Position numbers and translations under genes: made by a program
Shown: one piece after another, positions 1-11,975 of the stretch
Numbering within the stretch: position 1 is the first letter of the stretch
Layout of the letters: every line of letters starts with the position of its first letter
The notes under the pieces: model-generated
What the model was told of the DNA's origin: nothing
What the model saw: only the letters and a program-made list of their open reading frames with translations
Database searches by the model: none
Source of the DNA: Viscum album
Lineage: Eukaryota; Streptophyta; Magnoliopsida; Santalales; Viscaceae
Assembly: GCA_963277665.1 (NCBI GenBank)
Contig: OY728153.1
Location: 269,426,250 to 269,490,249, forward strand
Reading direction: 5' to 3'
DNA: 64,000 bases

Positions 1-1269
1 AAACCATTATAACTGTGAAAAACTGGATAGAGGGGTCCACACGGGTGGCACACAGTTTTCCCTAACTATGCACCTCTTCCCAGGGAACCTTGCATGCAGT
101 ATTTTATTTCTGAAAATCCTTTTTAAAACCACATGAACCCCCGAGACTTCCATATTTTTTACCTTGGCTCGGGCTTGACGAATTCTAGGTGTTTCCAAAT
201 CCTTTTGTAGAGATTCAAAGGTGATCCGAACACCTTTCTTTGATATTGAAATCCCAGATTGGAGATCCTCTCTCCTCCTGGTAATTGGTTTTCATCATGT
301 TGCTTATCTTGTTCTTTATATTGTATTTTCTAGGTATTTTTGTGGAAGATCTCCACATTTTTCTTAGATATAAACCTATAAGTTAAGATCTAGATCTATT
401 ATTTTAGATCTAGATAAATATTTGAAAATATCTTGATGTCTTTGATCTTAATTTTGTCTTTATAGATTTAGATCTAGATCTTGATTGGCGATGTTGTGCC
501 GCTCGGATTTTTGGGGATTTCCATTGGGAAAACTTCCATCAATAAGATGAGGTAGTTAGTGTAAATTTAACTCCCATAGTTGTGTTTTATGATAGTTTAA
601 TGTGATTTTATGATATTTTAGATTCACTTGATGATTAATTTCCTAAATTTAATTATTTAGGAAGGTGAAATTGAATTGAGCTACCTTGGTGATTTAATTG
701 ATAATTGAACCATGGAACAAATGATGGGGGTTTCCCAAATAGATATTCTGGAGATTTTATATTGGTAGAGATATTTAATTATTGTGATAAGATAATTAAT
801 TAGTGGAAATTAATTATGGAATTATATTTGGTTGTGAGAGATAATTAATTGTGATAATTAATTATGTGTCGTAATGTTGACCAAAGATAATTAATTGAGA
901 GAATTAATTATGTGTCATGATGTGATCAAAGATAATTATTTGTGAGAATTAATTATGACAAGTTGAACTTTGATATGGATAATTAATTATAAAGAATTAA
1001 TTGTGGAATGAGAATGGTATTGATTGATTAATTAATTGATTAATTAATTAATGGGTATGTGCTTATTTAATTGTTGAGGTAACTAATGGCCTTTGAAATG
1101 TCTAACTAATCAATGGATTAGTAAAGGAATAATGTGGAAAATTATTATAACATACAGAATGATTAAATGGCTAAGATTTTTTGGTGCTAGTCTTGGCTTC
1201 CTATACCAATTAGAAGTTTGGACTTGGACATGGCATTTCTCCCCAATAGTTTTTCAAGCTTGAGATTAT

Positions 1270-1605
1270 GGGGTGTTAGGAATGACATCCTATATTGATT
1301 GAGAAAATAAGTGCTAGGAATGACTACCTACACTCAACGAGATTTGGGGTGCTAGGCATGATGACCTACACCCAATGAATGATAATAATTAAGGATGTTT
1401 CAACTGGGATTTCGTGTGCTAGGCATGACGACCTACACCCAATGAATGATAATAATGAATGATGTTTCAATTGATATTTGGGGTGATATGCATGACGACC
1501 TACACCCAATGAAAGATAAAAATGAATGATGTTTCAACTAATATTTGGGGTGCTAGGAATGAAGACCTGCACCAAATGAATTATAATAGTGAATGATGAT
1601 TTAAA
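1270..1605. repeat. 67-bp tandem array inside LTR L1
   Basis: Units start at 1346, 1413, 1480 and 1547 with exact 67-bp spacing; two shorter, more diverged units precede them from 1270. Each begins with a GGGGTGCTAGG-like block, continues with GACCTACACCCAATGAA and ends in a TTTCAA..ATATTTG segment. The last unit is partial and fades near 1605. Confidence 0.85.
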
Positions 1606-1760
1606 AGGGAAACATGAATTTAATTGGCCTAATATGAGGATTAAAGATTAAATGACAATGTGATAACTATTAAAATTATGCATTGTATTTATTGCTTCAT
1701 AAATCTACATGCATTATCTTTTGACTGGACTTGTTTTAGACATCGTTGGTGGTGGCCTAC

Positions 1761-1773
1761 TGAGTTGTACTCA
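1761..1773. other. small LTR hairpin, TGT loop
   Basis: Five-base arms TGAGT and ACTCA flank a TGT loop. A longer version with the same loop occurs in LTR L6 at 28,638-28,654, and similar stems occur in L4 and L5. I read it as a conserved structural element of this LTR group; its role (for example in transcript processing or 3' end formation) is not shown by the sequence. Confidence 0.5.
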
Positions 1774-2221
1774 CACCCTATTCGGGTCGCCTGATTGGAA
1801 CCTGAGTATACTTTTTTGTTGTAGGACATGATAAGGGCAAGGCCCTAGGATAGGTTGCAGTATGGGATTGGATCATTAGAGAGGGAACCAGAAGTGTTTC
1901 GGGACCCATTTGGGAGTTGTTGTGTCTTTAAATTTAGTTTCATTTTAGACAATTGACTTTTTCATTTTCATAGCATGTTTTACCTTTTAGTTGAGTATTG
2001 TATCTTCATGATTTGGTTATCATATGACATGGATTTTTTCTTGGTTATTTTTATTTTCTTCTGATGGTGTTTTATTCTAATAATAGAGGGTATAGTCTCC
2101 CCAAGGCTGACTTACCAGGCCCTCACTACTAGTCGGAACCCTCTAGCGTACGGGGAGGCACGCTTAAGGGCTTGTGGCCAACCAGCTCGGGGCATCATTC
2201 AGTGGATCCTGATTCGGGACA

Positions 2222-3582
2222 TCACATAAAAATATTTGGGTAGTTCTTAATTATAAGATCCTCAGGTTCCCATGTCACCAATTCAATTTTATGATTTCTC
2301 CAAAGTAACTTTACCAGATGAGTCATCCAATTCCTCAACACCTATTCTTTAGTTTCCAGAATCTGGATAGTCTCATCACAGTAAGATAAATTAGGTTCCA
2401 ATTCTAATTCTTTAGAAGTGATAACATGCATTGGGCATGGCATGTACTTCTTTAACAAAGATATGTGGATCACATTGTGAACTTTGGAAAGGCTATGTGG
2501 CATTGCAAAATTATAATACATAGATCCAATTCTCTTTATTATTTCAAAAGGACCAATGTAACTAGGGATTAGTTTCTCTTTCTTTATAAATTTTATAATA
2601 CCCTTTCAATGAGATACTTTCAAGAAAACATGATCTCCCACTTGAAATTACAAATCCTTCCTTAGATTATCAACATAGATCTTTTTCTTTATTTGAGCTA
2701 CTTTGATATGGGTTTAAATAGAATTTACCTTTTCTGTTGTTTCTTTCACAATCCCTGGGCCTACAAGATTCCTTTCACCAACTTTATCCCAACATGTTGG
2801 TGTATGAAATCTTTTTCTGTACAATGATTCATATGGTTCCATCTGAATACAAGAATGGAAATTGTAATCATATGAAAATTCTAACAAAGTTAAATATTGA
2901 TCCCACATATCTTGAAAGTCAATTGATCATGATCTCAACATGTCTTCTAAAGTTTGGATCATCCTTTCAGACTATCCATTAGTTTTAGGGTTGTAAGAAG
3001 TACTCATAAAAATCTTAGTATCCAATGCTTTCTAAAGAATATTCAAAAATTTAGATGTAAATCATGGATCACGATCAGACACAATAGAAATAGGTGCTCC
3101 ATGAAGACTTACAACTTCATTAATATAGAGTCTTAAAAGGTGCTTTAATAGTAAATCCTCCCTTATAAGGAGGAAATGTGCAGATTTGGTAAGTCAATCA
3201 ATAATCACTCATATTAATTGATTATTTCTTGGAGTTTTTAGTAATATAGTGAAAAATCCGTAGTGATTTCGTCCCATTTCCATGTAGGAATAGGCATAGG
3301 TTGTGTGAATCCTCTAGGATTTTTTCTTTCAGCCTTCACCTATTAAAAGACTAAACATCTTGATACATAATCTGCAATTTCCTGCTTTATATTATCCCAC
3401 CAGAAATGTTCCTTTATACCTCTATACATCTTAGTGATACTAGAGTGTATAGAGAAATTATATCTATGGTTATCATCCCATAACTCTTTTTTTAGCCCGG
3501 GTATAGAGGGAACACATATTCTCTTCACAAATTTTAGAATTCTATCCTCATACATGAAGTCTTCCAACTTACCATCATTCAC
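2222..3582 (-). pseudogene. Element 1 integrase and C-terminal chromodomain remnant
   Basis: On the minus strand the zinc-binding part reads HRYNFSIHSSITKMYRG and HFWWDNIKQEIADYVSRCL; the last Cys of the HHCC set appears lost (CLVF followed by two stops). The catalytic core follows, with TTDF near 3255, SIVSDRDP near 3080, and ERMIQTLEDML supplying the glutamate. Next come WDQYLTLLEFSYDYNFHS (about 2850) and the linker GDHVFLKVS and SYIGPFEIIKRIG. The chromodomain near the end reads LLWRNHKIELVTWEPEDL, with NYPNIFM before TGA at 2222-2224. One frameshift lies between about 3240 and 3121. Chromodomains in this family target integration to heterochromatin; that is established knowledge, not shown here. 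Confidence 0.9.
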
Positions 3583-3599
3583 AGCTTTAATTTTATTTT

Positions 3600-4902
3600 A
3601 AAGATTCTCATCATAATACTAAGAACTTTTAATCCTTTCCAATAATGATGGTTAGGAAACCAATTGAAAAAGTGGTGTGGTTTCACCTTCCTTGATAATT
3701 CTCATATCTATCTTTTCAAGATCCATGTACTTAGGATCCTTATCAATCCTCACTTTGTTCATAGCTCTATGATCCTTCCTTCTCAATTAATCTACTAATT
3801 TATTTTCCTTACCTGGTTGGTAGTGTATTTATCAATCATAATCCTTGAGTAGTTTGAGCCATCTCATTTTCCTCATGTTGATTTCTTTCTATGAGAATAT
3901 ATATTTTAATCTCTTATGATTTGTATATATATCACATATTTCATCATAGAGATAGTTTCTTTATATCTTCTGAGTAAATATTATAGTTTATAACTCAATA
4001 TCATGAGTTGGATTGTTATGTTCATGAATTTTTAACTTCCTTTATGTATAGGAAATAACTCTATCATTCTGCATAAGGAAATAGTTGAGTATTTTCTTTT
4101 ATGCATCACTATAAATCCAATATCCACTATTTATCTATAGTAAATAAAAGATTGGGGAATTCACTAATCTCCTCTTCAATTCTTAAAAACATTCTTCACA
4201 TTCTTTTGTCCATAAAAAATTAACCCCTTAACAAGTAAGCTTGGTTAATGGGTTAGTTAATCAGACAAAGTTCTGAATGAAACGTCGATAATAACCTACT
4301 AAACCAATAAAACTACATAACTCGATTATGTTCATTAGTATAGGTTATTCCTAAACTACCTTTATCTTTGTAGGATCAACTAAGATTACATAATTTGAGA
4401 TAATATGGCCAAGAAAATAAACCGATTGAATCCAAAATTCACACTTTCTACACTTACCATATAATTTATTTCTTCTAAAATACTTTATAACAATCTGCAA
4501 GTGATTATCATGGTATTCATAACTTTTAGAGTATACCAGTATATCATAAATAAATACCACAAAAAAATCATCAAGATATTCCTTGAAAATTATATTTATT
4601 GGATCTATGAAAATGGAGGGTGCATTAGTCAGTACAAATGGAATTACTGTAAATTCATAATGTCCATACCTGGTTTGAAATGTTTTCTTTGAAATATTTT
4701 CCTTCCTCACATGAAATTAATGATATCCATACCGAAGTTCAATCTTAAAAATGTTTTGATCTCTGAGAATTTGATCAAATAAATAATCAATGTGAGGTAG
4801 GGGATACTTGTTATTTATTGTAATAGAATTGATTTCTCTATAGTCAATACATAGCCTCATGGATCCATCTTTCTTCTTAACAAAGAGAACATGTCTCTCC
4901 AT
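3600..4902 (-). pseudogene. Element 1 reverse transcriptase and RNase H remnant
   Basis: The minus strand reads [17 protein letters not shown] near 4860, then after one stop in phase (a TAA at 4717-4719) TRYGHYEFTVIPF and TNAPSIF, and then the catalytic region at 4528-4554, which reads FIYDILVYS. The first of the paired catalytic aspartates is tyrosine here (codon 4546-4548), so the polymerase would be dead even without stops. FLGHIIS follows, as expected for the end of the RT core. The part from about 4350 down to 3600 is poorly preserved; a short segment around 3780-3840 sits where the end of RNase H is expected. RT converts element RNA into DNA in intact relatives. Confidence 0.9.
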
Positions 4903-5299
4903 AGAGAAAAATTATTAAAAAAATCATTTATCACTTAATTCATCTAGTTATTTCTTCAGTTATACTAATTCTACAACGGCCATTCTATAAGGAGTCTTTG
5001 TATAGGTCTTGCACTAGGAATTAAATCAATAGAGAACTCAACTTCCTGATCTGGAGGATATCCAAGTAAATCCTCTGGAAATACATCTATATATTCTTTC
5101 ACAGTAGGTCCATATTCAATTTGAATATTTCTTTCCTCATCCATAGATGAAATTTTCTCTTCCTCTCCAAGGATTTAAACTAGTAGAGCAACTGGGGGTG
5201 GGTCTAGATAGGAGTTAGCTGATGAGGTTTCTTCTCTAAAGATAAGGGATTCAACATTGTTCTCAAAAAATTTAACTTCCTTCTTATTTCAATATATTT

Positions 5300-5600
5300 G
5301 TGTATCATAATTTAAAATCCAAAACATACTGATGATTATGTCAAATTAAATCATAGTTATTATGAAGAGGTATACAATTAAATCGTTTTTATGTGTCATA
5401 AAAGGGATTGCCCGACACATCTTCACTGCAATGATACTTTCCATAGGAGTTTTTACTGACAACTCCTTTATTAAATCAAAAGGGATAAGTATAATTTTCT
5501 TGTAAAATTGGGAATATATAAATGAATGTGATGATCTAGAATCAAATAAATCATTGGATAAGTTTTATTAAATGGTTAAAGTAACTTCCACCACATCATT
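5300..5600 (-). pseudogene. Element 1 retropepsin-like protease remnant
   Basis: In the same phase as gag, the minus strand carries LFDSRSSHSFIYS, with the aspartate codon at 5541-5543. This fits the active-site region of a plant retrotransposon aspartic protease, but the glycine expected after Asp-Ser/Thr is arginine here, so the catalytic turn is broken. Domain limits are approximate. The polyprotein phase is lost between this point and the RT segment. Confidence 0.65.
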
Positions 5601-5738
5601 AGGAACTTCAACCTTGGAAGTTGTGAACGCATAATCTCATCCTTTCACCCTTGGAATTTATTGGGGAAAGTTTACTTGACACTTAGAACACTCAGTTGAA
5701 TAATGTCTTATTTATTTGAAATTGTAGCATTGAAAATT

Positions 5739-6677
5739 GGTATATGTTCCCTTACAATCACGGGCTTGGTGGTATTTTTCTCCACACTTGTAACAAACAC
5801 TCATACCCTTCACGAAATTATTAGAGTGTTTCTTCCCACAATTATCATGGGATGGAAATTAAACTCTACCCTTCATCTAATTTTACTTATTTTCTTTTCC
5901 AAAGTGTTCAATATCCCTCTTCTTCTATTTATTTCCTTTGAATTAATAAGACTTATAGAATTATTATTTTTTCTTGATAACGCATGATACTATATCTTCG
6001 TATGATGAGAATGTTTGGGAGACCAGTGCCCTTATAAGGAATGGTTTTAACCCATCAAATAATCAATAAAACTTACTCCTTGGATTATGAATGTAGTCTA
6101 TGGAATGCCTTTCTAACCTTGTAAAGTTTACTTTATACTTGGAAATGTTCTCACCCTCCTTTTTCCTCAAATTCAAGAATTGTATCTCTATATTTTCTCA
6201 ATATTCGCAAGGGAAATATTTTTCTAGTAATATTTACTTAAAATATTTCCATTCCATATTTTAAATTTCATCCACCTCATTTTTGTTTTGAATCAATGGC
6301 CACCATTGATTAGCATCTCCTAACAGATGATAAACTTCCATGATAACCTTCTCTCTTTCATTGCTTCCCAAAGTGAGAAATATCTTCTCTAAGAAATGTA
6401 TCCACTAATCAGCTACGAATGGGTTTGTAGTCCCATTGAATGATGTAGGTTATTATTGCATAAAGTGGTCTAACATTTCTCCTCCATGTTTTGGATTAGG
6501 ATGCTTCAAATGGGTAAGCTTATTTTTCATTACCTGAGTCAGCTATCCCAATATAGTTATAAGTTGCTCATCACTATTCGCAACTCCAGTACCGATATCA
6601 TTATCTTGTATATAAGGGAAATCCATACATGGGATACGTGCATTGATAGGGTTTTCATTACTTCCAATAGGTTCCAT
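5739..6677 (-). pseudogene. Element 1 gag remnant with CCHC zinc knuckle
   Basis: The minus-strand frame opening with ATG at 6675-6677 (MEPIGSNEN) reads as a plant Ty3/gypsy gag. Capsid-type landmarks are a FNGTTNPFVAD segment, a LLGDANQWW segment, and an LNLRKKEGENISKYK segment further on. The nucleocapsid knuckle is intact at 5754-5795: CYKCGEKYHQARDC, spacing C-x2-C-x4-H-x4-C. In-frame stops interrupt it, so no functional protein can be made. In the living family, gag forms the particle and binds element RNA. The start was chosen because it lies about 490 bases downstream of the primer-binding site and opens the homologous frame. No other gene overlaps it meaningfully. Confidence 0.85.
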
Positions 6678-7162
6678 TTTTAAATAATAGAATACACTAG
6701 ATTAAGTTATGAATCGTAATGTATAACCTCAAACTACAAAAGAGTTAAAATAAATTGAAGTTTTATGCATAGCTAATCCCATAATCATAAAAATGATTTA
6801 TTTGGGGACATATTTACTTTTAAATATTTCATAATGGTTTATAATGAAAATGTGACTTATCTTAAGAATATCCCCCAGGAGTATCAAACCAGGTGTGCAG
6901 TAAGTTCTGTTGTTGTGTACTAGGTTACCCCAAGTTAGGCCTAGGACACTTTATCGAAGTTGTTACCCTTAGGTACATTTGTGTCAGAACAACATCCACT
7001 TGTAGTATATAGATAGGGATGTATTGCTAGGAATACTCACATAATCTCTACTTTACCTAAATTTTAGGATGTTCTTCTATGCTTATACTCAAAGTTTATC
7101 TTAGGGCTATGTTCTCTAATCTATGTTTTCTAAATCTAGTTTCCAAGGTTTCTACTAAACTT

Positions 7163-7174
7163 ACTTTGATACCA
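7163..7174 (-). other. Element 1 primer-binding site (initiator tRNA-Met type)
   Basis: The minus strand reads TGGTATCAAAGT two bases after the end of LTR L2. It differs by one or two bases from the usual plant PBS complementary to the 3' end of initiator tRNA-Met. Position and orientation agree with gag starting about 490 bases further on. Confidence 0.8.
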
Positions 7175-7176
7175 GC

Positions 7177-10100
7177 TGAAAAGACCCTAACCCTAGTTTC
7201 CAAAATCCAGTGCCTTACTCCATTACATTTTCAAAATAAAAAATGAAGTCATATCTCAAAAGATATAATAGTTTATTAGTTTTGGAAAACTAGATACAAA
7301 CATAAGTTTTACATTATAACTTTAAAAGGGAATACAATATAGAAATTCCATTGGAAACATCTATAACTTTTATATTATCTCTAAAATTCATTCATAATAT
7401 TCATATTCCCATCCTAGGGAAAAATAAAACATAATAAATGGGTGATCTCAGATTCTTAATAAGGTTAAGTAATACAATGGAAGCTTTAATAAACATAAAT
7501 AATAAGGCGTGGTTAATAACTAAAAACATATGTAATTAAAACATAATCTTGAGCATGAAAGGGAAGTGATAAAAGTTGATTAAATAATTTCATAATAAAA
7601 TATAACCATGGATATTATACTAGAAAAATAATCACATGGACTATCAATTAATAATTTTATAATGATGGAATTCATAATGTCGGGTTTCATAAACATGTCA
7701 TCAAGGCCTCAGCCAAGACACCATACATAATGGGTAGAAAATCAAGATAGTTTGTCTCATGAGATATACTGATGAATTGAGGGGATATAGAGGGGCCCAC
7801 TTATAACTTACTAATTCTAATTAATTCCTCAAATTAATGATGATAAACATAAAAAACATATACAAAATAAATGTAAATAACTTTCCCCAATTAGTAAACA
7901 TAATCACTAACCATTCTGAGTAGTGTGGTGAATGATATCAAGATAAAACATCCACAGTCAAACTGATCATAAACCATTTAATAAAATATGGTAGATGATA
8001 AACCTAATAGATCAATTAGAATAAGTCATAAAATTCTATAGAGTTGTTGAAATAAATGAAAATACACTAATAAAATCATCGATAAATTTTTGAGAGAAAT
8101 AACCCTATTACTTTGCAAGGAAGATTTCTTTTGGAAAAATAATTTGTATTTGTCATAATTTTTTGTATAAAAAATGATATGTAAAAAATATTTGTATTGA
8201 AAAAATTATTGATTTTATAAGAATAATAATTTCTTAAAATAGATTATGGATGGTACTTGAAAATGGGTAAGAAATTGAGATGTTCCCTTTAGTCAGGCTT
8301 ACGCATCGGGAAGAAGGGAAACTTGAAAAACATGAATTTATTATAAATAAAAGATTAAATGATCTAGATAAATGATTTTGGAATGTATAAACATAATTTA
8401 TAAGATGTATAGAAAAATAATGAAGAATTTAATTGGTGTATAGTGGGAGAAATCATAACCTGAATGAAAATGGTGGTTTGGGAAGAATCTCTTAACTTAT
8501 ATCTGAATGTGTTCTGCACTTGACCTTAATGTCTGGGATAATAAAATTAAATCCATTAATTAATTAATTAAAAACCTTATATACATTTATTTTATTCATT
8601 ATATTTTTATTAGGTTCATTTATTTCCTTTTTTATGAGTTATAGAGTTTAATTTCATCATTCGGGAGCGTTCGTTTTCGCAGTTTTCATGATCGCTTTGT
8701 TTGTTTATAAGTAATGAAGTTTATGGAAAATGGGTATAATTAATCTAGAATGGAATTTATATGATATTAATGAAAATATAAAATATTAAATGGTAATATA
8801 TTTTTTTTATATGGTATGATGATGAGTCATTAGAAAAAACATTGGTGATGATCATTTAGATTATTTTGGCGATTTTCCAATCATCATGAACTAGTTTGCT
8901 GAATAAATTAATATTACATATATATACTAGTTATAGAACATTAAATAGGTTTTAATACATATATTAAATTATTTTTTAACCATAAAAATGGTTTCATGAC
9001 CAGCCTTGAATAATAAATTTAATAATGAAATTCACCACCCACGAAGGTTGTAAATTGGCACCTCATGAAAGATGATTCATTTTTAAGATAAAAGAGAAAG
9101 GATTTCGATTAAGGATATTCCATTAACATTATATAATTTTAGTATATATAGGATACCATATTTAACAATATCATTTTTATAGATTATTTGAGTATATAAT
9201 TATAAAATAAAATAACTTGAAAAAGAAATTAAAAGGAAGAGGAAGAGGATTTTACCTCTTGAATTCTCCTCCTTGAAAACCTCCTTAGGGAAATGGTTTT
9301 GGTATTTTTATGAGACCAATATATCCTATAAGTATGGTAGGTACTTGGGAAGATGATTGGTATAAATTTGAAAAGTCTCAAATCTTTTAAGGTGTTAGGA
9401 GAAGGGGTGGTGAGGGGTGGTATTTATAGTAGAGGAGAGAGGTGTTTTTTGAATATTTTTAATCATTAGTTTATTATTTTGGATCAAAATATGAATAGTT
9501 TGAGAATTATAATTAAATAAATTAAAATTATGAAATTATGTTTTAGATTATGTGTATTACATCAGCCATGAATCAAGGAATGGTGTATTTATCTTATAAT
9601 GTATTTATACCGTATTTTACTATTCACCAAAAAATCAAATATTTTAGAAAAATCCAAAAAATTCACCCTGACCATTTTTTGATTTGTAGAATTCAAAAAT
9701 TAACTCCATTTTATGAAAATAATTTTCTAAATATGATAAAATTAATTTTTAATTAAAATCATCATTTACTTGAAAAATACAGTTTTTAAAAGTATAACTG
9801 ATTTTATAACACTCTAAAAACTTAACTAAGGTCTCATTAAATTATCCTAAAATAAAAAATACAATAAAATATTAATTTATGAATATATTTTATGAAAATA
9901 AATTTTATTTTAAATCATTTTGTTAATTATAAACTTGTAATTAAATATTTTATTACTTTCAAAAATACCAACACTTAGTTATTAATATTTAAAATATTTG
10001 CTTACTTGTACTATGATATAATTATATAATACTTGTATTTATAAGATAAATAAATTTTATTTATACATTCATGGGTGAGGTTAGCATTCATTTGGTCGAT

Positions 10101-10309
10101 TTACTATTCATAAGGGCCATTTCACTATTCTTGAGGTCAGGTTACTATTTCATCAGAATAAGTTCCTTTACTTATAGAAATACCTATTATTTCATTAATT
10201 ATTTATTTATAAAGCTTTTATTGTGTTATATAAGTGATTTTATGTGGTACATACTATATGAAATAAACATAAGAAGGAAATCTCATTGATAGAATTCTGG
10301 GTCGTTACA
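7177..10309 (-). mobile_element. 5' LTR of element 1 (L2), about 3.1 kb
   Basis: On the minus strand the LTR begins TGTAACGACCC (right end, 10,309) and ends GGGTCTTTTCA (left end, 7177). The ends form a short imperfect inverted repeat and the primer-binding site follows directly. A TATA-like box lies about 0.9 kb in. A TCTCATGAGA palindrome occurs near 7757. No coding sequence is present; small open frames inside are chance. The left breakpoint of the 29-kb duplication cuts this LTR at about 8737-8744, so only its first 1.57 kb recurs in copy 2. Confidence 0.75.
9419..9429 (-). promoter_or_regulatory. TATA-like box of LTR L2
   Basis: The minus strand reads CTATAAATACC, followed by pyrimidine-rich DNA, as in plant LTR promoters. 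The same site and layout recur in L4 at 21,490. Activity is not shown. Confidence 0.5.
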
Positions 10310-11975
10310 GTCTAAGTATAGGATGATATCCTGAGATATTGGTAAAGTATTGACTAGTTTATTTTTCTATAAAAACATCCATGTCAAGATACTATAAAGT
10401 GGATGTAGTTTTTTCATAGATTCACCTAGGGTTAATCACCCTGAAAAGGGTTGGTTGATGATCAACTCAATCTTTACACTAATGCACACTGAGTGAGCCT
10501 AAGACTACACACCTGGTTAGAAACTTCTGAGGAATATACTTTGGTTGATATCATGATCTTTAAAAACCACTATAAAGATTTATTTCTTGGTTACTTTGAG
10601 TGGTTAGGTTGATAATTATAATATAACCCAAATTAAATTAACTTAGGTTAAACTATTATTGATATACGTTAAACTAAAGGAATTATGTGCCAATGTAATT
10701 ATGTAAAGGGTAAAAGGATTTAATGTTGAACCACTATTATGTTATTGACTATGATAATCCCCTGTTATGTTAAATTTTCATTACCCATATTAACCCTTTT
10801 GGTTTATAAATGTATGTATCTAGAAGGAACCAAGTTAATAATGGATTTGATATTAAATGCAGTAATTTTCCTAGTGGGAAACCAATTATGATTGAAGCTA
10901 GTGTTGAAAATCTTATGGTTATGCTCACAAAACTATTTAATGTTATTATTAACAACATAATTCTTTATGAACATGTAAACCCGCCAAATAAATTAAATAT
11001 TAGGTTTCATAGAAGATCGAGTGATGGGGATAATAAAAAAAAGAAGATTAAATTTCTTTCATGTTAAAAATATGGAATGAATCACTTATGAACATTCCAA
11101 AAAGGTATAATATGATGTTTTATGTGTGGAATGACTTTTAATCGAGATCGTGATTATATAGGAGAGATGAGGAGCAAAACCAATTCAATGTAAGGTAAGA
11201 ATTTCCAATTCTTAAAATGAAAATATTTTGGGAATTATGAAAATCAGTTCCCTAACCCAAGGACTAATGAGGATAATAAATGTCAGTAGCCTCATAAGAT
11301 AAGGAAACATAGGAAATCATTTACAATCATAACTGATAATGTTAAACATTAAAATGAATAAATAAGGATACACTCATCACTAACTAAAAACTACAGGTGT
11401 CTAATTAGGTTCATTTCCTACCTGGTTATTTATATCTAGAAAATTTTAATGATGATATTTTGCGTTTTCAATAAAAACTCATATTGGTATTATGGTTGAA
11501 TTATAAGTATATAATCCTTATATAATATAATTTTATGGTAATATACATCCTATAAATTCTATTATTCTTCCTTCAATGAAATTTTATGGGATTTTGGAAA
11601 TGTATTAACTATCTCCACCTAGAATCCATAATAATGAAATATATAGATCGTATTTCATATCTCAAATAAATTTATGATCACTTATCACTGTAAGGCTAAT
11701 GATGAACTCACTAAGGAAAAACTAATTCCCTAATATAGTCCTTAACCCCAATAATGAGTAGTATTTATCTTAAATTGTTTAGAAGAAACCATATATTGTG
11801 ATATGTCTATTATGAAGGAATATATGAGTTTTCTAGACCCACCCAAGTTACTAAAGATGATACCTATTTAGAAATCAAATCCTGAGTCCTCTATATCTTA
11901 AGAACATCCTTAACTATTTCATTAGTGAGTGATAATTAAAATTTTAAGGATTCAATTTATTTAGTGTGGGTGGAA
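10310..11975 (+). mobile_element. Element 3: degenerate interior upstream of a 3' LTR
   Basis: This AT-rich stretch lies between L2 and a polypurine tract plus LTR start at 11,976, which implies it is the 3' end of a plus-strand Ty3/gypsy interior. Near 11,560-11,640 a weak reading resembles the linker before a chromodomain, but it is too degraded to be sure. A frame at 10,810-11,067 (85 codons) is conserved in copy 2 with a longer end, but I do not recognise it and the surrounding sequence has no coding character. Treat the family assignment as inference from the flanking LTR signals. Confidence 0.4.
11961..11975 (+). other. Element 3 polypurine tract
   Basis: TAGTGTGGGTGGAA lies immediately before the LTR start TGTAACACCATG. 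A purine-rich tract followed by TGTAACACC is the usual second-strand priming site and 3' LTR start in this chromovirus group. Copy 2 has one G-to-C change in it. Confidence 0.65.

Larger units (their letters stand above)
1..2226 (+). mobile_element. 3' portion of a chromovirus-type LTR (L1), plus orientation
   Basis: The stretch has no coding potential and ends in CGGGACATCACA at 2226, the kind of CA terminus expected of a plant Ty3/gypsy LTR. Orientation is inferred from a small hairpin (TGAGT-TGT-ACTCA, 1761-1773) that matches one in the plus-strand LTR at 26,115-29,142, and from a 67-bp tandem array at 1270-1605. The LTR start lies outside the window. No primer-binding site follows 2226; the minus-strand pol of element 1 begins to be readable immediately there, so L1 probably inserted at, or became joined to, the 3' end of element 1. 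A further AT-rich stretch at 770-1070 repeats ATTAATT-type words with no clean period. Family assignment is inference from layout. Confidence 0.55.
2222..7174 (-). mobile_element. Element 1: Ty3/gypsy chromovirus interior (Tekay/Del-like), decayed
   Basis: The complete interior of an LTR retrotransposon reads on the minus strand in canonical Ty3/gypsy order: primer-binding site at 7163-7174, gag from 6677, CCHC knuckle, protease, reverse transcriptase, RNase H remnant, integrase, and a C-terminal chromodomain ending at 2222. Integrase after RT marks it as Ty3/gypsy, and the chromodomain as a chromovirus. The reading phase changes at least twice, once between protease (5535) and RT (4902) and once inside integrase (between about 3240 and 3121). 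Many in-frame stops are present. Its 5' LTR is L2 (7177-10,309). The 3' LTR is not seen; L1 abuts the end of pol instead. Confidence 0.9.

Noticed and set aside
8550..8575. ATTAATTAATTAATTAA tract as a target duplication or microsatellite of interest
   Set aside because: Such words are common throughout the AT-rich window and do not flank any element boundary I can define.
9550..9756. Small open frames in AT-rich LTR DNA (9,550-9,756, 10,071-10,289, 38,677-38,883, 39,197-39,415)
   Set aside because: They are AT-rich chance frames inside LTR L2, opposite to the LTR's own orientation, with no family resemblance.
10810..11067. Open frame of 85 codons conserved in copy 2 (39,936-40,217) as a small host gene
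   Set aside because: Conservation only reflects the recent duplication. The end differs by a stop change, there is no recognisable domain, and it sits before the polypurine tract of element 3.
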